The notes under the pieces: model-generated
The model's input: only the letters and a program-made list of their open reading frames with translations
What the model was told of the DNA's origin: nothing
Databases searched by the model: none
Position numbers and translations under genes: made by a program
Part shown: in pieces, positions 41,701 to 52,419 of the stretch
Layout of the letters: the number at the start of each line of letters is the position of its first letter
Numbering within the stretch: position 1 is the stretch's first letter
Assembly (NCBI GenBank): GCA_025766275.1
Contig: JAFKAC010000085.1
Span: 1-64,000, forward strand
Direction of reading: 5' to 3'
Source of the DNA: Lactarius indigo
Taxonomy: Eukaryota > Basidiomycota > Agaricomycetes > Russulales > Russulaceae
Length of the DNA stretch: 64,000 bases

Positions 41701-42653
41701 ATCATCAGGATACAGATGATGTTCCGGTATGGTCTATGGGGGACTATGCTGAATATGACAATGTGGATGACATAGATGGCTCCGGAAATCCTGGCCTTGG
41801 ACCTTCTGGCCATTACCATGGTGCCCCAACTTCTGATGGCTTGGGAATGGAAAGTTCCAATGTTGAGGACATTCCCCTCCTTCTTCCGTCATCCCTTGGA
41901 TGGGAGTGGTGTTCAAGCCACGGTATCAAGTCTCTTGCAATGAAGGAAGCTAAGCTACGCTATGCTCAGGCAAATGATTCCATCCACAGGATCCGCCTTG
42001 CTTTAGGATTCAAGTCTGCACTCTTCCGAACACAAGTGCGGGATGCCTGTACACAAAAGACAAAGACCCATGCATGGACTGCAGTTCATGGTGTTGATAG
42101 CACAGTCCATGAGCATGCCCGGAACTATTGCATGGCGCGGGATGCATACATCAAGGTCCAGGAAGAATCCGGAGACTTTCCGGAATTACCACCCCTCCAC
42201 CCCACAGATCTTCGCATCAGCACAACCATCCTTGGAGCAGCACAGGTGGGACAACGCAATAAACAGCTCCCATGGATATGGAGCTTTGGGGTCTCTGAAA
42301 GGCATGATGGAACTTGGATGGATGAGTGTAGGCCAACATCCATTGCCATATGATGAATGCTTACAGATATTTCAGTTAACCGAGTTCATTGGCTTCGTGC
42401 AAAAGCTCAGTTTGAGAGGTGGAAGGAAGAACAACACAGTATTCATAATGAAGCCATATGGATTCCGGCTTACTTTCATTCCAAGGCGGAGCATTGGAAG
42501 ACCAGGATGGATATGGCAGCACAGGTGCTGCTTCCTGGCCATGAAGCATATGCATCTCGCCAAGCACATGCATGGGAGGAACTATCTAGGAGTTCTGTAA
42601 AGGCACTAATCCCAATCACCTCTTCTCCATTAAAACATTTAGAGACTATGTAA
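38713..42653 (+). CDS. KDZ transposase with CxC2 cysteine cluster
   Basis: Eleven exons join without a break: 38713-39054, 39104-39403, 39458-39985, 40053-40237, 40289-40451, 40501-40643, 40700-41094, 41162-41350, 41403-41514, 41564-42327 and 42367-42653, giving about 1,135 residues. The N-terminal part is basic and disordered. The CxC2 treble-clef cluster is CSMCSKKPEIKCPDC with CKDCCLEAHRNSPFHRP. The RNase-H-fold transposase region shows FIMDGNFSAEHM, GIGATACCHGFFVP, DFQKGER, VMYDIMCQY, FHIHGHQDSC and QVDGEIIETLWAPLN (probable D, D and E catalytic positions). The C-terminal part has VNRVHWLRAKAQFERW. The protein would bind the TIRs and cut out the element in the nucleus. An upstream Met at 38620 is in frame, but a TATA-like TATTTAAG at 38629 favours 38713. 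Confidence 0.9.
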
Positions 42654-43242
42654 AGGTGTATCCTAGTTCTGATCTATTCCCATAAACTGTAAATCAATGA
42701 TATCACTCCACTTATTTCATGTATCACAATGGAAGGCAATCTCTACATTACAGGAATTACAAGGGAAGTGATGCTTCCATCATAGATAACTCATGGAAGT
42801 TGGTTATTATGTTATTTCTTGGATTCCAGAAAGCTACTGAAGGTGATTTTGGTAAGTTAAACGGAAAGCTAAGACTTCCACTCCTGGAAGTGACACAAGT
42901 TTTGATTCCTCCATTTCTGGAAATAATATGTGTTAGGATTTCTGTTCAGGAAACACATGTATTGATTTCCGCATTTCGGGAAAATGACACAGGTGTTAAG
43001 GTTTCCGTTCGGGAAATGATAGGGTTTTGATTCCCCATTTCCGGAAATGATTTGGGTTTTGATTTCCTGTTTCCGGAAATGATACGGGTTTTTATTTCCC
43101 CATTTCCGGAAATGATACGGGTTTTGATTTCCCCGTTTCCGGAAATAATTTGGGTTTTGATTCTCCCGAAATGGGAGAATGACATGGGTCCATCTCAGGA
43201 AATAACACAGGTGTTAAATCTTATGTTCTGAGAATGGGTTTT
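42654..43242. repeat. KDZ right subterminal repeats
   Basis: At 42850-43200 a unit of about 33 bp (TTTCCGGAAATGATACGGG then TTTTGATTTCCCC) recurs about six times with decay outside. The palindrome TTTCCGGAAA replaces the CGTGACG palindromes of the left array, but the period matches. Confidence 0.75.
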
Positions 43243-43531
43243 GGTACTCCCATTTCAGGAAATAACATGGGTCATGATTCCTCCGTTTCAGGAAATAAAT
43301 GAGTGTTTATTCATCTGTTTCGGAAAATGACCCGGAAATCTGATTCTTCCATTATAGAAGGAAACATTGCTACTTCCTTTAGCAATTCCTACATCGGAAC
43401 CGACGTCGGGTGGCCCATGAATTCCGGAAGAATTTTGTGCGTCAGCCAACGTCGGTTGGCCCATGAGTTATGAGGGGTTCTTCCCGTCGGATGGCCCATG
43501 AGTTATGAAAGTTATGGCAGATCATTATGTG
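43243..43531 (-). repeat. KDZ right terminal inverted repeat
   Basis: Inverted partner of 12817-13105. The outermost bases read CACATAATG inward, against CAGCCAATG at the left end. Confidence 0.88.
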
Positions 43532-43538
43532 AGAGAGG
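43532..43538. repeat. Target-site duplication of the KDZ element (right)
   Basis: AGAGAGG, the partner of 12810-12816, lying in the gag codons for IL-S. Confidence 0.8.
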
Positions 43539-44134
43539 ATGCCCACCGCGAAACGCGCGAGCTCTTCTGGGATGCCTCGGAGTACTGTGCGCTGGTAGTC
43601 TTTGTGAGGGATTTGGACTCCAGCAGCCGCGAGTTCTTCGTGCTTGTATCGCAGGTTCGTGAGGAAGACGCGGACGTCGCCTCCCTTGGGGCAGCGCATT
43701 TCGTAGAACGCCGTTTCGAGGTCGTTCTGAGCGTAAATGCTCTTGGCTGTGAACTCATCGCAGATCCGTTTCCAGCGAAGATGTGCAGTGGGGTAAGCAC
43801 CCATGCGCACGACTGTCGAGTCAGGGAGCCGTTGCGAGAGGAGATACTGCGCGACCTCGTCATCGTACTCCCATTTCTCAATGGCTGCGTCTTCATCGCT
43901 TGTGCGGTTTAGGGGGTCTTTGGGCAGCGGGGAAGCGTTGCTGCCGTCGAAGAAACCCCATCGACGGGTTACTCGCATCGCCTCGCGGAAACGCACAACA
44001 AAGATGGCCCAATTTGAGCCATCCGTTTCCAGGCGAGGAATGTTAGCAGGGAGTTGCTCGATGGTTGAAGACGGTTGGGGTGGTGGTGGTGCAGACGGCG
44101 ACGAAGAGGATGAGGAGGCGAGAGTTCCAGTCAT
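43532..44134 (-). CDS. Copia gag-pol polyprotein, 5' part (gag)
   Basis: Starts MTGTLASSSSSS at 44134, about 70 bp downstream of the 5' LTR. It has the usual copia gag (UBN2-type) features: IPRLETDGSNWAIFVVRFREAM, YAQNDLETAFYEMRCPKGGDVRVFL and GIPEELARFAVGIL. The frame then enters the KDZ TIR and stops; the gag sequence resumes at 12809 with ARLVHHVTSVDTDTLIDHI. About 200 residues are on this side. Role: particle structural protein fused to pol. Confidence 0.9.
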
Positions 44135-44183
44135 ACTGATGGGAAGCGATAAGGGTTCGGAGATAGTGTGGGTTTAGCGACGC

Positions 44184-44201
44184 TCGGCAGGGCCCATAAC
44201 C
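44184..44201 (-). promoter_or_regulatory. Copia primer-binding site (initiator-tRNA anticodon-arm type)
   Basis: On the minus strand GGTTATGGGCCC immediately follows the 5' LTR. It is complementary to the GGGCCCAUAACC anticodon stem-loop of eukaryotic initiator tRNA-Met, and not to its 3' end. Drosophila copia and yeast Ty5 use this half-tRNA priming. The plus strand leading into it (TCGGCAGGGCCCATAACC) resembles further tRNA sequence. Confidence 0.7.
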
Positions 44202-44579
44202 TGTAGGTTATGGATAGTTTCGGGAGCACGGAAACACACGCGCGGAGCGAACTGGATAACACGAAAGACTCAGGAATCGCGTACGGGCGATGACTCAGAT
44301 TGTATTTACCTGGATAACACGAAAGACTATCCAGGTGTGAGTGAACTGTAAGGTAACGAACGGTAAAGCTTCTCACCTCAGGAATCGCGTACGGGCGATG
44401 ACTGAGGTGGGCGGTACTAACGAGCGAAAGTATTTAACTAACGGGTAAAGAAATTGAGGACGTACAAACGTCGTGCTAAGGAGTGACAGGACATGACAGA
44501 AAGACTTTTAGTTTAGACAGGTTACTACGGTAGGTAGGCATAAACGTAACGTCGCGCGTAAACGCGCTGAATCTCGACA
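44202..44579 (-). repeat. Copia 5' LTR
   Basis: 378 bp, direct repeat of 8624-9001 with two noticed differences; followed by TSD GCATT at 44580-44584. Confidence 0.92.
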
Positions 44580-45598
44580 GCATTGGCCAGTACTTCACTG
44601 ATAGTCGGTTGATTCGAAACGGCGAAACAGCCGCTGCGTTTGAGGATCAAGAACAAGAGGGACACTGTAATTCCATTGAATGATCAGGAGTACACCTTCA
44701 CAAACAAGATCTTCGGCACAGACGGGTTAATTCTTTGCTCAGCACCCAAATAACAACGCCGGCAAGCCCCAAGTAGATGATTGAAAGAACGGCTAGAATC
44801 GTTTTCTTCCTTCCAGCAAAAGCGTATGTACGCATCATTAGAATAACTGAGGATACGACCACACATGTGACTAAGTGTGGACCATGTAGACCTAGTCTTA
44901 CTTACATTGTGCCGACAACATCTATAATCAATTCGTGAGGAAACATTAGATGGAAAGTACGAGTAGGCGCACCGTAGGCATCTTACAGGCATATATAGCG
45001 CGATAATATGACTCGCAAATGCGTTGCTCATGGTTACCGACAAGACCCCACAAGTGGAACGGTGCGACGGCCATTGGGAAATAGCGACAAAATATATATG
45101 CGGCTTTCACAACAGTCCATGGAGCGGGGTATATCTGCAAGTCAACAGTAATTAGTCAACTAATCCTCGGCAAATGAAGATGAATACTCACAAGAGTGAT
45201 TTCCTGGTCAAGCCTAAGCACCGAAGTCAAAATAAGTATTTCGAGTCTCAAAAGTCCAATGAAGTGTCGAGATTCAACGTACGATATGAACCAATCATAG
45301 AAGCAGACGACGTCTATCATAGGAGGGTTAATCACCAAGATATATCCGCGGGACGCCGAAGCTCAGAGGGGAACGTACAGGAGGCTAGAAATGGCCACAA
45401 TAGGGTGACTTTGACCGTATGAGGGAGGAACGCGCTCACATGTGAGGGCGTAACGCCCGCTAGATGCCGCCAGTAAGAATGAGTAAAGCCGCTGTCAGTA
45501 CATGACTGCATGACTCCGAGACAATAAACGAAGACCAACATAGTCACTGTATTCAATCCGGACGTCAACAGCTGCAGCGTAAGTGACTGTTGTACCAT
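44580..45598 (-). pseudogene. DUF6533-like gene copy B, 5' half
   Basis: Start ATG at 45598 (MVQQSLTLQLLTSG). Exons give MIDVVCFYDWFIS, LDQEITLV, IYPAPWTVVKAAYIFCRYFPMAVAPFHLWGLVGNHEQRICESYYRAIYACKMPT, then AFAGRKKTILAVLSIIYLGLAGVVIW, and at the broken edge TISEVLANA. These match copy A exon by exon and fit the DUF6533 pattern. The remaining exons are at 7730-8623, beyond the nested transposons. As far as it can be read the gene was intact when the copia element landed. Confidence 0.6.
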
Positions 45599-46057
45599 GA
45601 GTGTAGATAAAGGAAGACGCCGACGATGCCAAGTGCAACTGCAGATTGATACGTCAGAGCCTATTTGTAGCAACTCTGAGCAAAGTGTTGACACGGAGCA
45701 TCAGTGACGACTAACCTTTTCGAGCTATAAGCTTCAAAAATTATCTGAGATGTTAACCGGAACTGAGATTACCGACTCGGAGAGAGAGGGAAAATTGTTA
45801 GTAGGAAAGATGGTGTGTACGTGCGAGAACTATCATAAAAAGGATTGCGCTGTGGTAAGAAGGACATATTACAGTATTGTATTTCGAGTTTCCACAACTA
45901 ATGCGGGCGCCGCGGCTTCTTTCGTAACAGATTGCGGGGAATCGAGATATCTACTAGGCTAGACGCTGTAGGCTGTTTCTGTTATGATCGTCTCGGATCC
46001 AGCCGTTAGGCACGCATACAACTGCTTTGCAAGGGGTAGCGAGTGCAGTACAGTAAT
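45599..46057. other. Upstream region of the DUF6533-like gene, no other gene seen
   Basis: Partly similar to 5783-6060 upstream of copy A. It ends at the 6-bp target duplication of the next transposon. Confidence 0.45.
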
Positions 46058-46063
46058 TTCAGT
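46058..46063. repeat. Target-site duplication of the integrase TIR element, left (TTCAGT)
   Basis: TTCAGT directly precedes the TIR terminus TATGGCAAG; the same six bases follow the right terminus at 63058-63063. Confidence 0.85.
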
Positions 46064-46380
46064 TATGGCAAGCAGGAGTGAGCAGGTCCATATTGAATAT
46101 CGCGAAACGAATATTCAAAACTCCGCTTCGCAGATCAAATAGCCAATTCGATAGCCTTACTCCCGGTATCGCCACTATCACTTGGATTATGTAATTACAT
46201 AATCATTCCCAATATCACCATATTCCCGGGACTCTGGCAATTCCTTTGTCCCTCTATTGTGACTCGGTCACATCGCCGCACGTGCAACTGTAGTGAGGGT
46301 CCGTGCGTCGTCTTGAACTCAGGGTTGGCAGCCCGTCGCTCCCTTTTTCCCTGGTGCGTGCCCCTCCTATACTAACTGCC
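46064..46380 (+). repeat. Left TIR of the integrase element
   Basis: Starts TATGGCAAGCAGGAGTG. It contains the palindrome ATTATGTAATTACATAAT and ends near CTAACTGCC. Inverted copy at 62739-63057. Confidence 0.88.
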
Positions 46381-47550
46381 CTGTTTTTTTTGAACTTTTT
46401 TATTCCGGCACATGGGTACAGACGGGTCATAGCTGAGACCTGTGCCCATCTTTGTCCAAGGTGCGTAATATTCCACATGATCTAAGCCGGGCGGTCTGTC
46501 ACTGACACCCAGTAACAATACCCAGTACACTTTCGTGTCGTGCACACACCGGCAATGCGGTCTTGGGTTCCCATGGCACAGCACCAGCACGCACCTTGCC
46601 ATCGATCGCTTTTCCCGTCGCTCTTCCCATCCACGCATGCACACACTCTCCCCGCCACACTATTGCTCTCTCCCTCACAACCACGCAACTGGACGACAAC
46701 GATTCCTCCGCAAGCCAGCCCCCTAGGCTACTTGCAAACAAGCTGCGCATCCTCGTGCGTCACCTTTGTTCACTAGGTACTACTAATCTTATAATAACAA
46801 TTTAGGGTGCACCCTGTCATCGGCCGCAACACTGGCCTCCGTTCATTACAATGACATTGTCTCAGCTCCCTTCTCTCTCTCTCAGCCCTCACGCTACCTT
46901 ACCCCCGAGATTTCGTGTCCCACCGCTGTGTTTCGATCGTCTCAGCGTCTCGACTCGTTTCCTATGCCACATCTCCCTCTTTCTATCATACCTTCATATC
47001 CCTTTCTGTGGTGGCTACTGGTCCATCCGTATCTAAACCACTGCTGTTGAATAGACCGGATTTCTCCTGTTGTTCGCTTGTGTGATTCTTGAGGTCATGC
47101 CACTCAACGGCACCGGAACACTCGTATCGTAAAGTCGGCCAGCTCTCGTCCTCCTCTCGGCTCCCTCATCCTTTATCGGTTTACGCTTGCGTTCGCATTT
47201 TCACGTCCGTTCGTTCAACCTTCCTGCTCCACCCTCTCGACGCCTTGACCTGATCATTGTCGCACCGGCACTTCACCAACACACCTTCAGATCTCCGCCT
47301 TCGGATCATGTGACGTTCTGGTCTGCGAGAGTCGCCTTTCCTGGGAGCGAAGGAGATGGCTCATCAACTTCCCATGTATTATATACATCCAAATCCGAGT
47401 TTGTTTGTTTGCTTTAACTAACTAGTGTAGGTTTAAAAGTAAGTTGGAAGTGGGTAGGCTACGGAGATATATCCAGGCTGTCGCTTTCGGGGTTGAGAAG
47501 GTTATGCAGTCCCGGGACACGCTTGGGCTAGTTTTACCAGTGCTCAGTAT
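46381..47550. other. Element-internal region without a supported gene
   Basis: Pyrimidine-rich, with short frames only (up to 93 codons) and no domain. CTCTCTCTC runs near 46870 and the overall composition look like a eukaryotic promoter or 5' leader, perhaps captured host sequence, but nothing identifies it. Confidence 0.4.
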
Positions 47551-50240
47551 TCATATAGTAAGAAATATTCGGAATGGGCAACACACCTGCTGGTCATACG
47601 AAGTCGGCACCTCAAAAAACTTGCAGATAACATTGCACTGGTGCTCCTTCTCAAAATCACGATGTGTTCCCCGAACATTGCCTTTGCTGAACAATTTGTG
47701 CCCTAGGTCACTGGGCATCAAATAAGAAGAAGTCGGTAGATATGAAGAGAGAGTTCCACACAGATGTGTGATGATCTGTGGGTCTGTCAGGAGGGTATCA
47801 CCCCCTAACGTCGTCCAAGGTGTTGTCAGCTACACATAATCAATGAGTCGGAAAATCCCTCACCCTGAAAATCCAAAGTGAATGCCTGGCAGCCCGTTCT
47901 CCAGTACTGCACATGCTGGCAAAAAGCGAGAAAATCGGCACGGTGGCAATTCTCACTATCATCAAAGTGGAGTGGATACGAGGATCCATTGTTAATATAC
48001 TTCCTCCAAGGTCCATCTTCGGAGGAGTGAATCAGCTCTTCAACTAGATATGCCTCCTTTTGTGCGGGTGCTACATTGGTGATTGCCAAGCCCGACTTGA
48101 CAAATTGAAACCGGGGAATTGTCACCGGACAGGTAACATTGTAACTCTGGTGATATAAAGCAATAAAGCTGTAAACGTCTTCAAGCAGTGAATCTGCCCA
48201 CTGAATGGAAAGCGCGTCGGCGGCCAGGTCCCTAATTTGCTCATCTGGAGAGAGGGAGAGTGTCGGGGCCACAGATGATGACACATCTGAGGTGTGGCTG
48301 TGGTTCGACAAGTAGGGTTGCTTAAGCGCAACTGAAGCAGTCGGAAATGGGGATGGCCCTGTAAGGTCTATTTTCCCTTCTCTCATGGACTTGAAAGCAC
48401 CGTATTGTAGTTTTTGAGCCATATTAAAGAGGACAAACCCATTTTGAGGCTGAACCTCATGCATCCACTCCCCAAATCCGGAGTTGGTGACGCTTTGTGC
48501 TAAGATAAGCGATCTTAATGGTTTGGTGGGACACAACCAAAATAGTATCGGAAACGACACTGTATTGACTAAAATTGTGTCTTGATCATGTCAGCAGATA
48601 AGGCCATAGTAAGAACACGTACGAAGGCCATTGATAGCAGCAGGCTGTGGCTCATGTTGGGCAATAAGTGCTTGTCGGATATCTTCCACAGAAGGTGACA
48701 CAGGATGTGGATCACAGAACTTATCGCTCCGTGTACGCTTCTGTGAGCTGGATACCTCTTTAACTTGCTCTTCAGATATTTTCCGTTTCTTGCCAAATAT
48801 TGGACGGGGCTTGGGACGGGTATGCAGACGTGTATTGACTTGTGACGGTGTGACCCGAGAGTCAAGACCAGATTTTGTGCGTGAGACAAGAAGCGTTGAC
48901 TTTGATTCCGACTCAGAGTCAGATGACTGCAGAGATATGAGAACAAAAATAGAGGCCATAAAAAAAAGTGTACAGATTCTTGATCCTTGAACTGTGTGCT
49001 AGCTTCAAGTTGCTCCTGGAAGTCCTGATGGGCCTTCGCTTTCTTGTAGTGGTCCACATTGATAACCAGCATGACATCTAGTTGCGTTGCGAGAGACTTT
49101 GACCTTAAGTTGGTTTTGGGTCCACCGGAGTTGAGACAGTACTCGAGAATTGCATGTTCTTTGTTGTCAAGATGTATACCATTGTTACCCCTTTTCAGCC
49201 GGACTGATTCGATGTGTTCCATATTGAGAGGAAAACCCTTAAACTCCTTGAGCCAATCCGATAGAAAGGCATTGAGGAGGAGGTGTTGGAGGTTTTCATG
49301 ACTAATCCGGATCGGAACGTATGCTATTGTGTCACACTTGAAAGTAGTCAGCATAAGTCAGCAATAGCGTCACAAAGCAATTAACATACATGAATGACGA
49401 AAGGCTGGATTCGTCCAGGCTGCTGTGCCGTCAGTCTTCCATTGAGGATTACTGTAATGGCATCCTGTCCACCAGCACGAATCCGCTCACGAAGCTGATT
49501 ACGCACAGCCTCATAATGTTGGAGTGCAAGAGGGGCCGTGAACTCCTTTGGGATGGTGATTTCAAGAGGAGGGAGCTCAAATGGCGCACCCTCACCTACT
49601 GGTCCTGGTGCCCAGCCCGTTGGGATCAAGTTTTGAAGTGAGGTTGAACGGTGGGACCCATTGGCAGGGGTGGTGTTGCGTTGTCCCAGTCCCAGTCTTC
49701 CTGACTTGTCTACCGGCCTAACTTGGGATTGGTTACCTAATTAAAGATATCAGCGAAAGGTATAAGCATGCCCGAGGAAAGGTGTGAATGTACCCACCCC
49801 TTTGAGACGCGGCTACATCCCTCCGAATTTGTTCAAAGTTGACAGAGTGAATCCGAGTGGCTTCTATGTGGTGATGGCTTCAGTGTTATATTTAAAAAGA
49901 AAATGAGGTACTTGCGGTTTAGTGAAGTGGTGGAAGACTTGGTCCGATAGTAGCTGTAACAATCTGGACAGACCAGCATCTCCGTTATCGTCCTGTTAGC
50001 CTCTCGTACCTTTACCTTCCTTGCTAACGTTCATGAGAACTCCTTTTTGCAGCGTTCACGTTCACATTGGATGGTCAGTGCCAGACGCGTGGATTGTTCT
50101 GGTGAATGCACGACCCCCAGACCCTCAAACTGGACACCTGGGTCCGATGTCACAGGAGGTGTGGCCGAAACTAGAAGAGACGGCTCCATGAGAGAGTGTG
50201 AGTTAAAAGGCATTGGGTTGAAAGAGGGCATGTTGAAAGA
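47551..50240 (-). pseudogene. Alpha-type protein kinase gene, probably decayed
   Basis: Reads as a multi-exon alpha-kinase gene. The N-terminal zinc-binding-like part has CERERCKKEF, then VCPDCYSYY. The middle has LIPTGWAPGPVGEG, YVPIRISHENLQHLLLNAF and LDVMLVINVDHYKKAK. The C-terminal catalytic domain has FVKSGLAITNV, AYLVEELIHSSEDGPWRKYINNG, HRADFLAFCQHVQYWRTGCQAF, GDTLLTDPQIITHL and DFEKEHQCNVICKFFEV, ending near 47551. These follow the fungal alpha-kinase pattern (atypical Ser/Thr kinases). An in-frame TGA at 50031, where Arg is likely, interrupts the zinc-binding part unless it is spliced out. Alpha-kinase genes are much expanded in mushroom genomes; this one lies inside a transposon. 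Confidence 0.65.
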
Positions 50241-50483
50241 GGGGGCGTGTTTGAACAACGTGAAACGCCGCACTTATTCACAATGAAGCCCAGGCCGGAT
50301 TGGTCCAAGTGCGCGGCTGTGGAAAACTTGCCATCTGCAAATGGACTGAGTTGAATGCGCTGAATATATTCCCAGCTTTTACTTCAGCAAGTAACATAAA
50401 CTAAGTACAATAAAGACAGTAGTTCCTGGGAGGTATTGAAATGTCAGCGGGCTTGCAAAAAAGTGATCTGTCAGTACGAACCT

Positions 50484-50934
50484 CTAAAACCATCGACGTT
50501 CTCGATTGATCTCATCAGGGCTCGACACTAACAAGGGCCCAATTGCCAGTGTGTCCATGTCGTCGGTGTAGTACCGCTCGACTTCATAACTGCACACGCA
50601 ACCGTTGTCGCACATGACCTGCATGCGTGTGGCATGTGAGCCAACTCGACGCGACAATGCTGACCGTACGACGCTCGAGGCCAATGTGTACACCATGCGT
50701 GACGGCAGTGGGATGGTGCGTACGGTGCGTGGAGGTGGGTGCGGCAGCAGGTTGCTCGCTTGTGCTGGCAGAAAAGGGTGAGCGATTGTGGAGTAGGTGA
50801 AAGTGCACAGGGTGCACGTGGAACTGCCGCACCTGCAGGGAGGCCGGTGTGTGACGTTGCAGATGACGCCGCGTGGATGACGCTGTGTGTGGATGTTGAG
50901 GCTGCGTGCTGAACTTGAATAGTGGCTGCGTGGG
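50484..50934 (-). other. Open region downstream of the ROT1 copy, identity unknown
   Basis: Minus-strand frames continue from the ROT1-like exon to a stop at 50484 with no domain. The frame after TTPNMLP appears shifted by one base relative to a ROT1-like tail (TQPLFKFSTQPQ in another frame). Probably degenerate. Confidence 0.35.
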
Positions 50935-51076
50935 AGCATGTTTGGCGTTGTGGAGACTAGGAACATGGGCGGAAGTGGCGACCCAGCAAACTGATACATG
51001 TGGAGCTTGGGCCCGTCGGTTGAATCTACGAAAATTTGCCACAGCTGGTATAGCTCCGTGTAGTGTGCAAGTGTCA

Positions 51077-51383
51077 TCACAGCCTCTTGTTGATGCCACG
51101 CTCCTGAAGGAACTTCTCAAACTCATCCTGAAGGCCAAGGTCGAGCAATCAAGGCCTGTTTCTCATATTCCAGTTCCTCCGCAATTTTCGCAGACATGAC
51201 ACCATCGGTAGTGCCCTCACCAAAGCGACGCGCAGAGACGGAGAAAGGAGCAGGTGTCGCTGGCACAGTGGTGATTTGCGAGAACACGGGGACGCGTGCA
51301 CGCGTTGAAATGAGTGAAGAGCGTAGAGAAAGAGCACGTGACGATGGTGCGGTAAACTGATGGACAGCACGGAAGACAGACAT
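51077..51383 (-). pseudogene. MAM33-like mitochondrial protein fragment with internal deletion
   Basis: The minus strand from ATG 51383 gives MSVFRAVHQFTAPSS, a basic Ser/Arg-rich presequence, then PFSVSARRFGEGTTDGVM and AEELEYEKQALI, as at the start of MAM33/p32-type mitochondrial acidic matrix proteins. The sequence then passes, in another frame, straight to DEFEKFLQERGINKRL, which resembles the near-C-terminal helix of the same family, and stops at 51077. The whole middle of the protein (roughly 170-180 residues) is missing. It sits within the ROT1 copy. Too short to work as MAM33. Confidence 0.6.
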
Positions 51384-51916
51384 GACGATTTGTAGAATGA
51401 GAGGTGGACAACGAGTGCCGTGAGATGAGGTACGCCTGCTAGTCGCGCGAGGCATGCGTCAACGAGTTAGGTGCGGCACTGAAGCAATTCGAGACGCGGG
51501 CGAGGACAAGTAGCCGGAAGCGCGGGACATGCACCAACGTGAATGAAAGCGGGATTGTGGGGTTTTGGCATGCCTGCTATCGGGCAAGCCGTGGACCACG
51601 CGGCTCGAATACCTGTGGGGTAGTCATTATGATGCGCTGTGGCAGCGGCCACGATGAAGGTGCAGGTGCGGACTCGGTTGGGGAGTGCAGGAATGCTGGT
51701 GAGCTGAGTGTGCGGGTGCAGGTGGATGCGTTTGGAAGGGGGACTGGGCACCGGGAGGGATTATGTGTTGGTACCCTCGGGAACATCTCGGACGTGCGCA
51801 GGAAGGAAAGCGAGACAGGCGAATCGGTGCAAGCCATGTCGAGCTCGGAGATGAGGATCGTAGATGGCGAATGCATGAGACTGGGCGTGTCTTCGATCTC
51901 GGATTTTTGGGACGCA
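51384..51916. other. Unidentified segment between ROT1 and MAM33 pieces
   Basis: The minus frame from the ROT1 exon stays open through a Ser/Thr/Pro-rich stretch, but it resembles no ROT1 sequence. It may be promoter or leader DNA of the captured MAM33 gene, since it ends just upstream of the MAM33-like start codon. Confidence 0.45.
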
Positions 51917-52419
51917 TGAACCTCGTTGTAATTCTCCAAGAAATCGGAGGTCGCGGAACAGGGCGCCTGGATCTGGATTTGTTGGAAGCCGTTGCCAAAT
52001 GGGTACATGGTCATCGACCCGTTGGAATTATATGTAAATTTGCCATGGACCCAGCTCATGACGCCGGTGATGCATTGAGAAGATGAGCCTATGAGCGGAC
52101 AGTTGAGCGTATATTGAGGCGGCAGGCTGCGGATATACTCACCATTGCCGTACATCCGGTATCATGCAATCTCATAGACCGTCTTCGGTGCTAAAAGGGG
52201 ATGAACATCAGATCAAATTTAAAAAGGAGGCGAGGATCACGCACATAGAAAGGAGATACCTGTCGTCGAGGGATAGTTGAAGCTGACGTTGGCCGGATTT
52301 ACGAACGACTATTCAAATTCCCGACGCGCGTGAATGACTGCTTGTGCACGAAGGCCCACACATGATATGCACAGAACCAGTGATAACATTCTTTGAACCT
52401 GATGCCCATGTCCCGCCAA

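Larger units (their letters stand above)
12817..43531 (+). mobile_element. Multi-gene KDZ (Kyakuja-Dileera-Zisupton) DNA transposon
   Basis: It is bounded by 289-bp inverted repeats and a short TSD inside the copia gag. Subtracting the two gypsy insertions (16083-23763 and 29730-37410 with their TSDs) leaves about 15.3 kb. Contents from left to right: left TIR, 33-bp repeat array, unknown minus-strand gene (split by gypsy copy 1), 21-bp repeats, unknown minus-strand gene, plus-strand Zn2Cys6 gene, degenerate repeats (split by gypsy copy 2), acidic-protein gene, KDZ transposase, right repeats and right TIR. The transposase frame and both TIRs look intact, so it may still be mobile. Confidence 0.88.
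8624..44579 (-). mobile_element. Ty1/copia LTR retrotransposon carrying a nested KDZ element
   Basis: In the minus orientation this is a copia element with 378-bp LTRs, a gag-pol frame in order protease, integrase, RT and RNase H (the copia order), a PPT and a PBS. The 30.7-kb span 12817-43531 is a foreign insertion in gag; without it and one 7-bp TSD copy the element is about 5.2 kb, normal for copia. I noticed two LTR differences (near 8836 versus 44414, and 8914 versus 44492), so the insertion is fairly recent. It disrupts a DUF6533-like gene. Confidence 0.92.

Noticed and set aside
12817..43531. Reading the two gypsy copies as long direct repeats bounding a composite element
   Set aside because: Each copy has its own 5-bp TSD (TCCGG, TCCAG) and full LTRs, so they are independent insertions.
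46303..47417. Short frames near the left TIR
   Set aside because: Under 95 codons, no domain, pyrimidine-rich composition; likely leader or promoter DNA.
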